Positions 52,846-60,886 of a stretch of DNA of 64,000 bases are shown piece after piece. The stretch spans positions 1,702,501 to 1,766,500 of the forward strand of contig NZ_CP060713.1 in NCBI RefSeq assembly GCF_014395785.1. The letters run 5' to 3'. Position numbers and translations under genes: made by a program. Source of the stretch: Nocardioides mesophilus. Lineage in GTDB: Bacteria; Actinomycetota; Actinomycetes; Propionibacteriales; Nocardioidaceae. The notes under the pieces are model-generated. The model was not told where the DNA came from, did no database searches, and saw only the letters and a list, made by a program, of their open reading frames with translations. Every line of letters begins with the position of its first letter. Position 1 is the stretch's first letter.

Positions 52846-54296
52846 CCGAGACGCAGGCCGCCGCAGGGGACGAGCTCCCCCGGGCCTGCCAGGGCACCGG
52901 TGAGCCGTTCGTCCGGCCCGGCACCGCCGCCGCCCGGTGGCTGCTGGCCGCCGCGGTGCTCGGCTCCGGGATGGCGATGCTCGACGGCACCGTGGTCAAC
53001 GTCGCGCTGCGCAGCATCGGCGACGACCTGGACGCGACCGTCTCTCAGCTGCAGTGGGTGGTCAACGCCTACCTGCTCACGCTGGCCTCGCTGATCCTGG
53101 TCGCCGGGGCGCTCGGGGACCGGTACGGCCGGCGCCGGGTGTTCGTGATCGGGATCGCCTGGTTCGGGGTCGCGTCGCTGCTGTGCGCGCTGGCCCGGTC
53201 CCCCGAGCAGCTGATCGCGGCCCGGCTGGTGCAGGGCGTCGGCGCGGCCCTGCTCACCCCGGGCAGCCTGGCGATCATCCAGGGGTCGTTTCCCCCGGCC
53301 GACCGCGGCACGATGATCGGTCGCTGGGCCGGCCTCGGGGGCATCGCGGCGGCGATCGGTCCGCCGCTCGGCGGCTGGGTGGTGGAGGTCGCCACCTGGC
53401 GGTGGGTCTTCTGGTTCAACGTGCCGATCGCGGTGCTGGTGGTGCTGATCTCGCGGCGGCACGTCCCGGAGAGCCGCGACACCGAGTCGACGGGCGGCCG
53501 CGACGTGCTCGGGTCGGTGCTGGCGGTGGCCGGTCTGGGCGGCGTCACCTACGCGCTGATCGAGAGCGGTACGGCGGCCGCCGTACCTCTGGCGGTCCTC
53601 GGCGGCCTCGCGCTGGTCGGCTTCCTGCTCACCGAGGCTCGCACCGCGCACCCGGTGATGCCGCTGCACCTGTTCCGTTCCCGGGTGTTCAGCATCGCCA
53701 ACGCGATGACGGTGCTGGTCTACGGAGCGCTCGGCGCGGTCTCGTTCTTCCTGGTGCTGCAGCTGCAGGTCAGCGCCGGTTACACCCCGCTCGAGGCGGG
53801 CTTCGCGACGCTGCCGACCACGCTGGTGATGCTGCTGCTCTCCTCCCGCTCGGGGGCGCTGTCGGCGCGGATCGGGCCGCGGACCCAGATGACGGTGGGG
53901 CCGCTCGGCTGCGCGGCCGGCGTGTTCTGGCTGCGCGAGGTCGGTCCGGGGGCGGACTACGTGAGCGACGTGCTGCCCGGGCTGCTGCTCTACTCGCTGG
54001 GCCTGGTGGCGCTGGTCGCGCCGCTGACCACCAGCGTGATGGCCGCCGCCCCGGACCGGTACGCCGGCGTCGCCAGCGGCATCAACAACGCGGTGGCCCG
54101 CACCGGGTCGCTGCTGGCGGTGGCCGCGCTGCCGCCGCTTGTGGGTCTGACCGGTGCCGACTACGAGCAGCCGGCGGTCTTCACCGAGGGCTACCTCACC
54201 GCGATGACGCTGTGCGCGGCGCTGATGGCGCTCGGCGGCGTGATCAGCTTCGTCGGTCTCGCCGGAACGCGCGACGTCGCCGCGGCGCGCCGCTGA
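52842..54296 (+). CDS. MFS drug exporter, DHA2 (14-helix) family
   Basis: 484-aa antiporter. Motif C/D1-like MLDGTVVNVALRSIGDDL and motif A GDRYGRRRVF are clear, and GLGGIAAAIGPPLGGWVV is the antiporter motif. Helices continue to FVGLAG near the C-terminus. It probably exports drugs or dyes using the proton gradient. Its last 53 bases overlap the end of the converging monooxygenase gene. Confidence 0.9.
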   Translation: MTETQAAAGDELPRACQGTGEPFVRPGTAAARWLLAAAVLGSGMAMLDGTVVNVALRSIGDDLDATVSQLQWVVNAYLLTLASLILVAGALGDRYGRRRVFVIGIAWFGVASLLCALARSPEQLIAARLVQGVGAALLTPGSLAIIQGSFPPADRGTMIGRWAGLGGIAAAIGPPLGGWVVEVATWRWVFWFNVPIAVLVVLISRRHVPESRDTESTGGRDVLGSVLAVAGLGGVTYALIESGTAAAVPLAVLGGLALVGFLLTEARTAHPVMPLHLFRSRVFSIANAMTVLVYGALGAVSFFLVLQLQVSAGYTPLEAGFATLPTTLVMLLLSSRSGALSARIGPRTQMTVGPLGCAAGVFWLREVGPGADYVSDVLPGLLLYSLGLVALVAPLTTSVMAAAPDRYAGVASGINNAVARTGSLLAVAALPPLVGLTGADYEQPAVFTEGYLTAMTLCAALMALGGVISFVGLAGTRDVAAARR

Positions 54297-55635
54297 CCCG
54301 GGCCCGGCCGGCGCGTCGCTCGGCGCGGATCTCGGCGAGGTACTTGTGGAAGTCCACCTGGATCGTGTGCCGCTTGGAGGCGACGTAGCGCTTGCGGAGC
54401 GCCTCGTCGTACAGGCGGATCTGCCGGCGCATCTCGTCGTACGACGGCAGCGCGGCCTCGCCGCCGACCAGGTCCGCGACCCACTCGGCCTGCGCCTCGG
54501 CCAGCGGCATCACCGCGCCGAGCGGCTGGATCAGGCCGAGGAAGAACAGGCCGTCGTGCTCGGGGTCGACCACCCGGCGGTAGAGGTCGACGTGGTTGTC
54601 GGCGGTGCGCACCACCCGCGCGTCGAGGAACGGGAAGCTGACCCGGTAGCCGGTGCAGTAGACCACCACGTCGATCTCGTGGGCGGAGCCGTCGACGAAG
54701 AACACCTTCGACCCCTCGAACCGGTCGATGGTCGGCAGCACCGTGATGTCGCCGTGGCCGAGCCGGGTGAGCAGGTCGTCGCTGACCGTCGGGTGCGCGT
54801 GCAGCACCGCGTGGTCCGGACGGGGCAGCCCGTAGTCGGTGACCCGCCCCTGGGTCAGCCGCAGCGTCGCGGCCATCGCCAGCTGCTGCACCCGGGTCGG
54901 CATCCGCGCGATCACCGAGTCGGTGAGGTGGTCGGTGGGCACGCCGAAGACGTACTTGGGGATGACGTGCGCGCCGCGGCGCATCGCCAGGTAGGTCCGC
55001 CGGGCCACCCGGGAGGCCTCCACCGCGATGTCGGTCGCGGAGTTGCCGATGCCCAGCACCAGCACCCGCTTGCCCTCGAAGATCTCCGGGGTGCGGTAGT
55101 AGTGCGCGTGGATCTGCGTGCCGGGGAAGGTCTCGGCGCCGGCGAACGACGGCTCCGGCCAGCGAGGGTCCCAGTGGTGGCCGTTGGCGACGATCACGTG
55201 CGAGTAGCGCAACGTCTCCGGCTCGCCCGGGACGCCGCCGGGGCCGCCGGCGCGGCCGCGCACGGTGACGGCGTACCCCTGGCCACCGCGTGCCGGCGGC
55301 TGCACCTTGACCACCTCGGTGCGGAACCGGATCCGGTCGCGAAACCCGAAGTGGTCGACGAAGTCGTCGAAGTACCGCGCGATCTGCCAGTGGCTCGGGT
55401 AGTCGGGCAGGTCCTCGGGCATCGGGTAGGCGGCGAACTCCATCAGCTGACGCGAAGTGTTGATGTGCAGCGACCGGTACGCCGAGGACATCCCGTTGTC
55501 GTTGTCGTAGCGCCAGTTGCCGCCGACCTCGCTGCCCACCTCGAAGCAGTCGAAGTCGATGCCGCGGGCGTGCAGCACCTGGGCCGCGGCGATCCCCGAC
55601 GAGCCGGCTCCGACGATGCAGACGCGCTGGTCCAT
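54244..55635 (-). CDS. Flavin-containing monooxygenase
   Basis: 463-aa class B flavoprotein monooxygenase. FAD site VCIVGAGSSGIAAAQ, NADPH site VLVLGIGNSATDIA, and the FMO fingerprint FxGxxxHxxxY in FPGTQIHAHYY. It would oxygenate N, S or a ketone carbon. ATG at 55635 follows GGAGG. The C-terminal 25 residues are Arg-rich and overlap the MFS gene. It is divergent from an acetoacetate-decarboxylase-like gene across a KstR-like palindrome. Confidence 0.9.
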   Translation of the reverse strand: MDQRVCIVGAGSSGIAAAQVLHARGIDFDCFEVGSEVGGNWRYDNDNGMSSAYRSLHINTSRQLMEFAAYPMPEDLPDYPSHWQIARYFDDFVDHFGFRDRIRFRTEVVKVQPPARGGQGYAVTVRGRAGGPGGVPGEPETLRYSHVIVANGHHWDPRWPEPSFAGAETFPGTQIHAHYYRTPEIFEGKRVLVLGIGNSATDIAVEASRVARRTYLAMRRGAHVIPKYVFGVPTDHLTDSVIARMPTRVQQLAMAATLRLTQGRVTDYGLPRPDHAVLHAHPTVSDDLLTRLGHGDITVLPTIDRFEGSKVFFVDGSAHEIDVVVYCTGYRVSFPFLDARVVRTADNHVDLYRRVVDPEHDGLFFLGLIQPLGAVMPLAEAQAEWVADLVGGEAALPSYDEMRRQIRLYDEALRKRYVASKRHTIQVDFHKYLAEIRAERRAGRARVSGAPRRRRAFRRDRRS

Positions 55636-55700
55636 CTGGTGGGTCCTCCGAAGTCGGGCTCGGCGATCGAGCGTGCTGGCCGAGATGGGGACCAGCCTGC

Positions 55701-55718
55701 CAGAACCTGTTCTATTCT
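55701..55718 (+). promoter_or_regulatory. KstR-like palindrome overlapping a -10 box
   Basis: AGAAC-CT-GTTCT (55702-55713) followed by A fits TNNAACNNGTTNNA, the KstR operator, with one mismatch (C at the first position). The -10 TATTCT (55713-55718) overlaps it and ends six bases before the GTG at 55725. KstR-type TetR repressors govern sterol catabolism in actinobacteria; other TetR proteins bind similar palindromes. Confidence 0.5.
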
Positions 55719-55724
55719 TCGAGC

Positions 55725-56345
55725 GTGTCGTTCCCCTCGCCGCCGTGGCGGATGCGCGCGGAGATGTGGCTCTCGCTGTTCCGGGTCCCCGCGGCCGGCC
55801 GGGCGGACCGACCGGCCGGCCTGTACGGCGCGGCGTTCGCCGACTACCGCGCCGGCAGCCCGCTGACCTACCGAGAGCTGCTGGTCGCCCGGCTGCTCGA
55901 GCCGCGCCGCCGCCGGCTGCGGATCACCGACATCTGGGTGGACTCCCCGGCGTCCCGCGACGGCGGCCGCTCGTTGTGGGCGATCCCCAAGGAGCTCGGC
56001 GACCTGTCGCTGGCCGAGCGGCGCACCGGCCCGGTCGTGCGGACCGCGCTGGCGCTCTCGGTCGAGGGCCGACCGGTCGCGTCGGCGCGGTTCCGCGCCC
56101 TGCCCGGTGCCGCGCTGCTGCCGGTGCCGTACGCCGCCTGGGCCTCGCAGCTGCGCCCCGGTGCCCCGGCAGGCTCCGAACGCGCGGCCGCCGAGGTGCT
56201 GACGTCGATGCGCGGGACCACCCGGGTCGCACCGGCCCGGGCCGACTGGGAGGTCGACCCCGACGGGCCGCTGGCCTTCCTGCGCGGTCAGCGGCCGTTC
56301 CTCTCGGTCCGGCTGACCGGGATCCGGCTCACCTTCGGCGGGTGA
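55725..56345 (+). CDS. Acetoacetate decarboxylase (ADC) family protein
   Basis: 206-aa single-domain protein with the family core ITDIWVDSPASRDGGRSLW and IPKELGDLSL, where the Lys corresponds to the Schiff-base region of ADC. It may decarboxylate or hydrate an oxo acid; activity is unproven in this subgroup. GTG at 55725 sits six bases after a TATTCT box, so the transcript is probably leaderless. It likely shares control with the divergent monooxygenase. Confidence 0.75.
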   Translation: MSFPSPPWRMRAEMWLSLFRVPAAGRADRPAGLYGAAFADYRAGSPLTYRELLVARLLEPRRRRLRITDIWVDSPASRDGGRSLWAIPKELGDLSLAERRTGPVVRTALALSVEGRPVASARFRALPGAALLPVPYAAWASQLRPGAPAGSERAAAEVLTSMRGTTRVAPARADWEVDPDGPLAFLRGQRPFLSVRLTGIRLTFGG

Positions 56346-56523
56346 TCGTTGTCCGGCGGCCCGCCGGGTCGGTGCGGGGACGTCCGTGGCCGAGGCCCGT
56401 GTTGGGTGGACGAACACGACGGATGACGGGTCTCCCCCGTTGTCACGCAATGCGCGTAGTCAGCGCCCGGGCTGGGGTCATCGGACCCTGATCCGACGTC
56501 GGATCGGGTGCCATGGTGGCGCC

Positions 56524-56709
56524 ATGAGTGCACCAGGAGTCCTCTCGTCAGCCTCCCTGGTCGTGCCCCTGGCCGAGGGGCGGTACATCGACTGGGGCGT
56601 CATCAGCATCAGCGTCACCAACCTCCTGATCATCGTGGCGATGATCGTGGTGTTCGTGCTCGCACTCGTCCTGCCCTTCCCCCACCGGCACGACGACGAC
56701 GAGTCATGA
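56524..56709 (+). CDS. Small one-helix membrane protein of the cytochrome b operon
   Basis: 61-aa protein with one helix (VTNLLIIVAMIVVFVLALVL) and an HRHDDDES tail. ATG at 56524 has CATGGT as a possible -10 six bases upstream. Its stop overlaps the cytochrome b ATG (ATGA). It may be a small subunit of the same membrane complex; not recognised beyond that. Confidence 0.7.
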   Translation: MSAPGVLSSASLVVPLAEGRYIDWGVISISVTNLLIIVAMIVVFVLALVLPFPHRHDDDES

Positions 56710-57342
56710 CCGCCGTCACGCGTGCCCCCCGGGGAAGCGGCAGCTGGACCTCCAAGGTCTCCTCGTGGATCTCCGGGCTGGTGCCCCCCGGCCAGGCGCT
56801 GCCGGACCGGCAACCGGCGTACGTCGCCTCGTGGATCTACGTGTTCGGCGTGCTGACGCTCGCCTCCCTGGTGGTCGTGCTGGTGTCGGGGGGGGATCCT
56901 CGCCATGGGTGGGGTGTCCTGGTGGCACGTCAGCTCGGTCGGTCACTTCGTCAACTCGACGCACCTGTGGAGCGTCGAGCTGTTCTTCGCCTTCATGGTG
57001 ATCCACCTGTGGGGCAAGTTCTGGATGGCTGCCTGGCGCGGGAAGCGGGCCCTCACCTGGATCACCGGCGTGCTCGCCTTCGTGACCTCCATCGGCACGG
57101 CGTTCACCGGCTACCTCTCCCAGTCGAACTTCGACTCCCAGTGGATCAGCGGCGAGGCCAAGGACGGCCTGAACTCCGTCGGCATCGGAGCCTTCTTCAA
57201 CGTGCTCAACCCGGGCCAGATGCTGCTGTGGCACGTCGTGCTGCTGCCGGTCGGGGTCGGGGCCGTCACCGTGGTGCACATCGTGCTCGTACGCCGTCAC
57301 GGCGTCGTGCCGCCGATCGACGCCGAGGAGCGTGCGTCATGA
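56706..57342 (+). pseudogene. Cytochrome b N-terminal-type subunit (b6-like), frame broken by one base
   Basis: Bis-heme cytochrome b of four helices, about 211 aa. The ligand pairs are visible: H-x13-H in HLWSVELFFAFMVIH and H-x14-H in HVVLLPVGVGAVTVVH; the longer second spacing is that of b6-type proteins. The frames join at a run of eight G (56888-56895); removing one G gives VSGGILAMGGVSWWHVSSVGH. It is followed by an ATGA-coupled membrane protein. No Rieske or cytochrome c gene is in the window, so the electron acceptor is unknown. Confidence 0.82.
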
Positions 57343-58307
57343 CCGCCACGCAGACCCGGTCCCGGCTGCCCGCGCACGGATCGCGGAGCGTCACCCCGGA
57401 CTCGCACGACTTCCCCACGCGTCCCTACGACTTGGTGAAGGAGTTCGTGATCGCGCTGGCCGTGGTCTCGCTGCTGACCCTCGGCCTGTCGGCCGCCTTC
57501 TCGTCCCCCGACGACGAGGCGATCACGATGGCGGACTGGGCCAAGGCGGCGCCGGCCGACGTCGTCGCGACCGCTGCCGGCGAGCTCGCCGGGACGACCA
57601 CCAGCGCGACGTACGGGCCGCCGTACAACGACAACGGGCCCGGCATGACCCTGCTCGGCGTCCCGTTGCAGCGCTGGGCCGGCGTCCGGATACCGGTGGA
57701 CTCGGCCGACCTCGTGCTCGTCCCGTTGCGTCAGCAGAGCGGCGGCCCGTTGCTCCGCTCCGCGCTGGCGACGTGGACGGCGGCGAGCGCCACCCAGCAG
57801 GAGGCCTGGGCGACGGCCTACTCCGACGCGCTGGCCGCCGCCCCCGACGGCGACCCAGCCCAGGTCGCGAACGGCGACTACGGCCCGGTCCCGGTGCTGG
57901 CGAACGCGTTCCTCAGCGTCGCCTCCAGCGGAGGCCTCGAAGGCGCGCTCACCTCGTCCGGCAGCTTCTACGGGACCGACGTGACACGGTCGATGCTGCT
58001 GCTCGCGGACGGCGCCTACCTCGAGAACCGGGCGGTCGCCGAGCACCTGGGCGGAGACCAGTGGGGGATGATGAACGAGGTGGGCAACTACCCGGGTCAG
58101 CCCTGGATGTGGCTCTACACGTTCTGGTACCAGGTCAAGCCGTTCTCCACCTCGGAGAACGCCGACGCCCTCGTCTGGGGCCTGATGATGGTGCTGACCC
58201 TCGCCCTGATGTTCTTGCCCTTCATCCCCGGCCTGCGCTCGATCCCGAGGTGGATCCCGGTGCACCGGCTGATCTGGCGTCGTCCGGTGGCGCCGAGGAA
58301 GAGCTAG
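57339..58307 (+). CDS. Membrane protein, third gene of the cytochrome b operon
   Basis: 322-aa protein with an N-terminal helix (FVIALAVVSLLTLGLSAAF), a 200-aa extracytoplasmic region and a C-terminal helix (LVWGLMMVLTLALMFLPFIP) followed by GLRSIPRWIPVHRLIWRR. The last segment resembles the end of cytochrome b C-terminal domains. No heme-binding CxxCH is present. ATG at 57339 overlaps the preceding stop. It is probably the partner subunit of the split cytochrome b. Confidence 0.7.
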   Translation: MTATQTRSRLPAHGSRSVTPDSHDFPTRPYDLVKEFVIALAVVSLLTLGLSAAFSSPDDEAITMADWAKAAPADVVATAAGELAGTTTSATYGPPYNDNGPGMTLLGVPLQRWAGVRIPVDSADLVLVPLRQQSGGPLLRSALATWTAASATQQEAWATAYSDALAAAPDGDPAQVANGDYGPVPVLANAFLSVASSGGLEGALTSSGSFYGTDVTRSMLLLADGAYLENRAVAEHLGGDQWGMMNEVGNYPGQPWMWLYTFWYQVKPFSTSENADALVWGLMMVLTLALMFLPFIPGLRSIPRWIPVHRLIWRRPVAPRKS

Positions 58308-58317
58308 GCACCGCGCC

Positions 58318-58360
58318 CAGTAGCGGTCGGTCGCCCGCAACGCAGGCGGCCTGCCGTCTC
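58318..58360 (-). pseudogene. Remnant of the 3' end of a phospholipase D-like gene
   Basis: On the minus strand this reads DGRPPALRATDRY, identical to the last 13 residues of the PLD-like gene at 60887, but the stop codon is TGG. The four codon differences are all synonymous. The two copies are direct repeats (58318 matches 60888) that bracket 2.5 kb with the oxidase gene. It is too short to be a gene. Confidence 0.65.
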
Positions 58361-58397
58361 GCCGGGCTCGGGGCCAGGCCGGCCGCACAGGAGGGGA

Positions 58398-58514
58398 CGG
58401 CTACTGGTCCCGGCCCCGCTGCCGGGCGGCCTCACCGCTCGCGAGGCCGAAGTGCCCCGGTGGGTCGCCTCCGGTAGGTCCAATTCGCAGATCGCCACGA
58501 GCCTGTACTTGAGT
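58398..58514 (+). pseudogene. Remnant of a LuxR-type helix-turn-helix
   Basis: One frame reads PLPGGLTAREAEVPRWVASG and then RSNSQIATSLYLSS, which matches the first half of a LuxR/GerE DNA-binding domain (LTxREAEVLRxVAxGxSNxEIA). It lacks the recognition helix end and any upstream domain; downstream the frame runs into unrelated sequence. The rest of 58308-58685 shows no gene; 58520-58685 is the leader of the oxidase gene. Confidence 0.6.
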
Positions 58515-58685
58515 TCCTCCTCTCCCGGGCCCTGTTCGGCGGGGAGAACCTGGTTAGGCGAAGCGCCCTGGGATGGCACGAATTCGTCATGGACCCGAGG
58601 CCGGCCGCCGAGGAATCTCGTGGGAGACGCTGTTGTCGCGGCAGGGGGCCGTGGGAGACGTGCGCCTATCGAGCCGGGGGGCAGC

Positions 58686-60833
58686 ATGAGAACCAATCGG
58701 ACGTCCAGGCACGCGCGGGCGAGCAGGGTGGCCCTCGCGGTGACCTTCGCAGTGGGACTCACGGCGGTGACCGGGACAGGCGCCACGGCCGTGATCTCAG
58801 CGCCGTCCGTGCCTGCCACCGTCACCACGCACGCCCTCCACAGCGACGCCGAACACGCGAAGCAAGATCTGGTGGGCAAGTCGATCACCAGCATCGAGAG
58901 GCAGACCCGCGCAGCCGCGGCCAGGATCAAGCAGGCGACCGGAGCGGTCCCGGGCGGCAGGGCGGGTACCCAGAAGCTGCCCAACAGCGCTCTCTCCGTC
59001 GCCGCGGCTGCCGACCCCGGGGTGGGCGGCGCGTGGAGTGCGGTCATTCCCACAGATGTCGTGCCGATCTTCCAGGCGGTGCTGCCCAACGGAAAGGTCC
59101 TGATGTGGGACTCGGTCGGCGACGGCGCCGCTGAGTCCTACACCAGTCACACCTTCACGCGCGCGCTCGTCTGGGATCCCATGACGAACACGTCGGTACG
59201 CCGGGACGTGCAGGGATACAACATCTTTTGCGCCGGCTTCACCCAGCTCGCCGACGGCCGCGTCCTGGTGGCTGGCGGCAACAAGGACTCGAGCCTCAAC
59301 GGGATCGTGCAGACCCACATCTTCGACTGGCGTACCGAGACCTGGATCCGGGGTCCCGACATGGCAGCTGGCCGCTGGTATCCCTCCGTCGCCGCGCTCG
59401 GCAATGACGAGGCGGTGATCGTCGGCGGTGGGCCCTCGGTACCCGAGGTGTACCAGACCGACGGCAGCTTGCGTCTGCTCACGAACGCCACCGGCTACGG
59501 CGATCGAAGCTACCCGTTCCTGGCTCCGCGTCCGGACGGCAAGGTCGAGCTCATCGGTCCGCACACATCAATGAACACGATCGACGCGAGCGGCGTGGGA
59601 GCGATCACCGCCGTTCGGGACCGGGACGGTCTCGAGCGCGACTACGGCAGCTTCGCCACGTACGACATCGGCAAGGTGCTGGTGTCCGGCGGCGGGAACC
59701 TCAGCGAGGACGGCCAGAGCAACGTCCCGACGAAGACCGCCGTCGTGGTTGACCTCACCAGTGGCACCAGCGTGAGCCCGACGGCCTCGATGTCGGTCGG
59801 GCGTCGCCAGCACAATCTCACCGTCCTGGCCGACGGTAGCGTCCTCGCTACCGGTGGGCAGAGCCGTTCCGTGGATGGGTCGGTCGATCTCGACTACCCG
59901 GTCTTCGCTGCGGAGCGATGGAATCCCGCCACTGGCACCTGGAGCGTGCTGGCGAGCGCGAGCCGGGTCCGGGAGTACCACTCCAGCGCCGCGCTGCTGC
60001 CGGACGGCCGAGTGCTGACGGGAGGCGGTGGCGTCTGCGGCACGTGCATGACCAAGGGCTACCTCGAGAAGAACATCGAGTACTTCGAGCCGCCGTACCT
60101 GTTCCGCAGCGACGGCAGTGGGCAGCGCGCGGCTCGCCCGGTGATCAACTCCGCGCCAGCAACCGCGGGATACGGAAGGAACGTCGCCATCGCGTCCGCA
60201 CAAGCGAGCACGATCGCCAAGGTCGGTCTGGTTCGACTCGGGGCACCGACACACAGCGAGGATCAAGGACAACGCTACGTGCCCCTGTCATTCAGCGCTG
60301 TCGGCACGACCATCACCGCGGCGGCGCCGGCCACGTCCAACATCGCACCCGCCGGGTACTACATGCTCTTCATCACAGATGCGGCCGGTGTCCCGTCGGT
60401 GGCCAAGATCATCAAGCTTGAGCATGGAGCCACCACCCCACCGCCCAGGGCTGGGACCCCGATCGTCGGAATCAGAGGACGCTGCATCGGCATCCGCGGA
60501 AAGGCGGCCGTGGACCGCGCCGACCTGTGGATGGAGACCTGCGACGGACGAAGGGGCCAGAAATGGCTCTACTCGACCAGCGACAAGTCCTTGCGCTCGG
60601 TCGACAGATGCATGGAAGTCGCCGGTGATGCACTCCAGGCGGGCTCGCGGGTGCGGTTGAACTCCTGTCGAGGCGCTTCCGCACAGAGATGGGTCCCCCG
60701 GGCGGCGGACAGGACCATCCGCTCCGTCACTGGCCTCTGCCTCCAACCGAAGGCGCGTTCGACCGCCCTTCACGCGACGTTGAAGATCGCCACCTGCAGG
60801 AAGGGATCAGTCGCTCAGAAATGGACCTGGTGA
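58686..60833 (+). CDS. Secreted copper-radical (galactose/glyoxal-type) oxidase with ricin-B domain
   Basis: 715-aa secreted enzyme. Signal peptide (ASRVALAVTFAVGLTAVTG), a kelch seven-blade domain, a DUF1929 E-set domain and a C-terminal ricin-B lectin with three QxW repeats (GQKW, AQRW, AQKW). Copper-site residues of galactose oxidase are all there: Cys182 (NIFCAGF) and Tyr232 (RWYPS) for the crosslink, Tyr431-His432 (EYHSS) and His523 (PTHSED). It would oxidise an alcohol or aldehyde to make H2O2, probably on a bound glycan. Codon use is clearly less GC-biased than in neighbours, which suggests acquisition. Confidence 0.85.
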   Translation: MRTNRTSRHARASRVALAVTFAVGLTAVTGTGATAVISAPSVPATVTTHALHSDAEHAKQDLVGKSITSIERQTRAAAARIKQATGAVPGGRAGTQKLPNSALSVAAAADPGVGGAWSAVIPTDVVPIFQAVLPNGKVLMWDSVGDGAAESYTSHTFTRALVWDPMTNTSVRRDVQGYNIFCAGFTQLADGRVLVAGGNKDSSLNGIVQTHIFDWRTETWIRGPDMAAGRWYPSVAALGNDEAVIVGGGPSVPEVYQTDGSLRLLTNATGYGDRSYPFLAPRPDGKVELIGPHTSMNTIDASGVGAITAVRDRDGLERDYGSFATYDIGKVLVSGGGNLSEDGQSNVPTKTAVVVDLTSGTSVSPTASMSVGRRQHNLTVLADGSVLATGGQSRSVDGSVDLDYPVFAAERWNPATGTWSVLASASRVREYHSSAALLPDGRVLTGGGGVCGTCMTKGYLEKNIEYFEPPYLFRSDGSGQRAARPVINSAPATAGYGRNVAIASAQASTIAKVGLVRLGAPTHSEDQGQRYVPLSFSAVGTTITAAAPATSNIAPAGYYMLFITDAAGVPSVAKIIKLEHGATTPPPRAGTPIVGIRGRCIGIRGKAAVDRADLWMETCDGRRGQKWLYSTSDKSLRSVDRCMEVAGDALQAGSRVRLNSCRGASAQRWVPRAADRTIRSVTGLCLQPKARSTALHATLKIATCRKGSVAQKWTW

Positions 60834-60886
60834 CACACCGGGCACCCGAGGCCCGGCGCCCGGACGCACTCGCCCGTGATGCCGCC

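Noticed and set aside
56888..56895. Phase-variable G8 tract in cytochrome b
   Set aside because: Length would allow slippage, but the other broken runs are only 4-6 bases long and a respiratory gene is an unlikely phase-variation target. Left as a possibility only.
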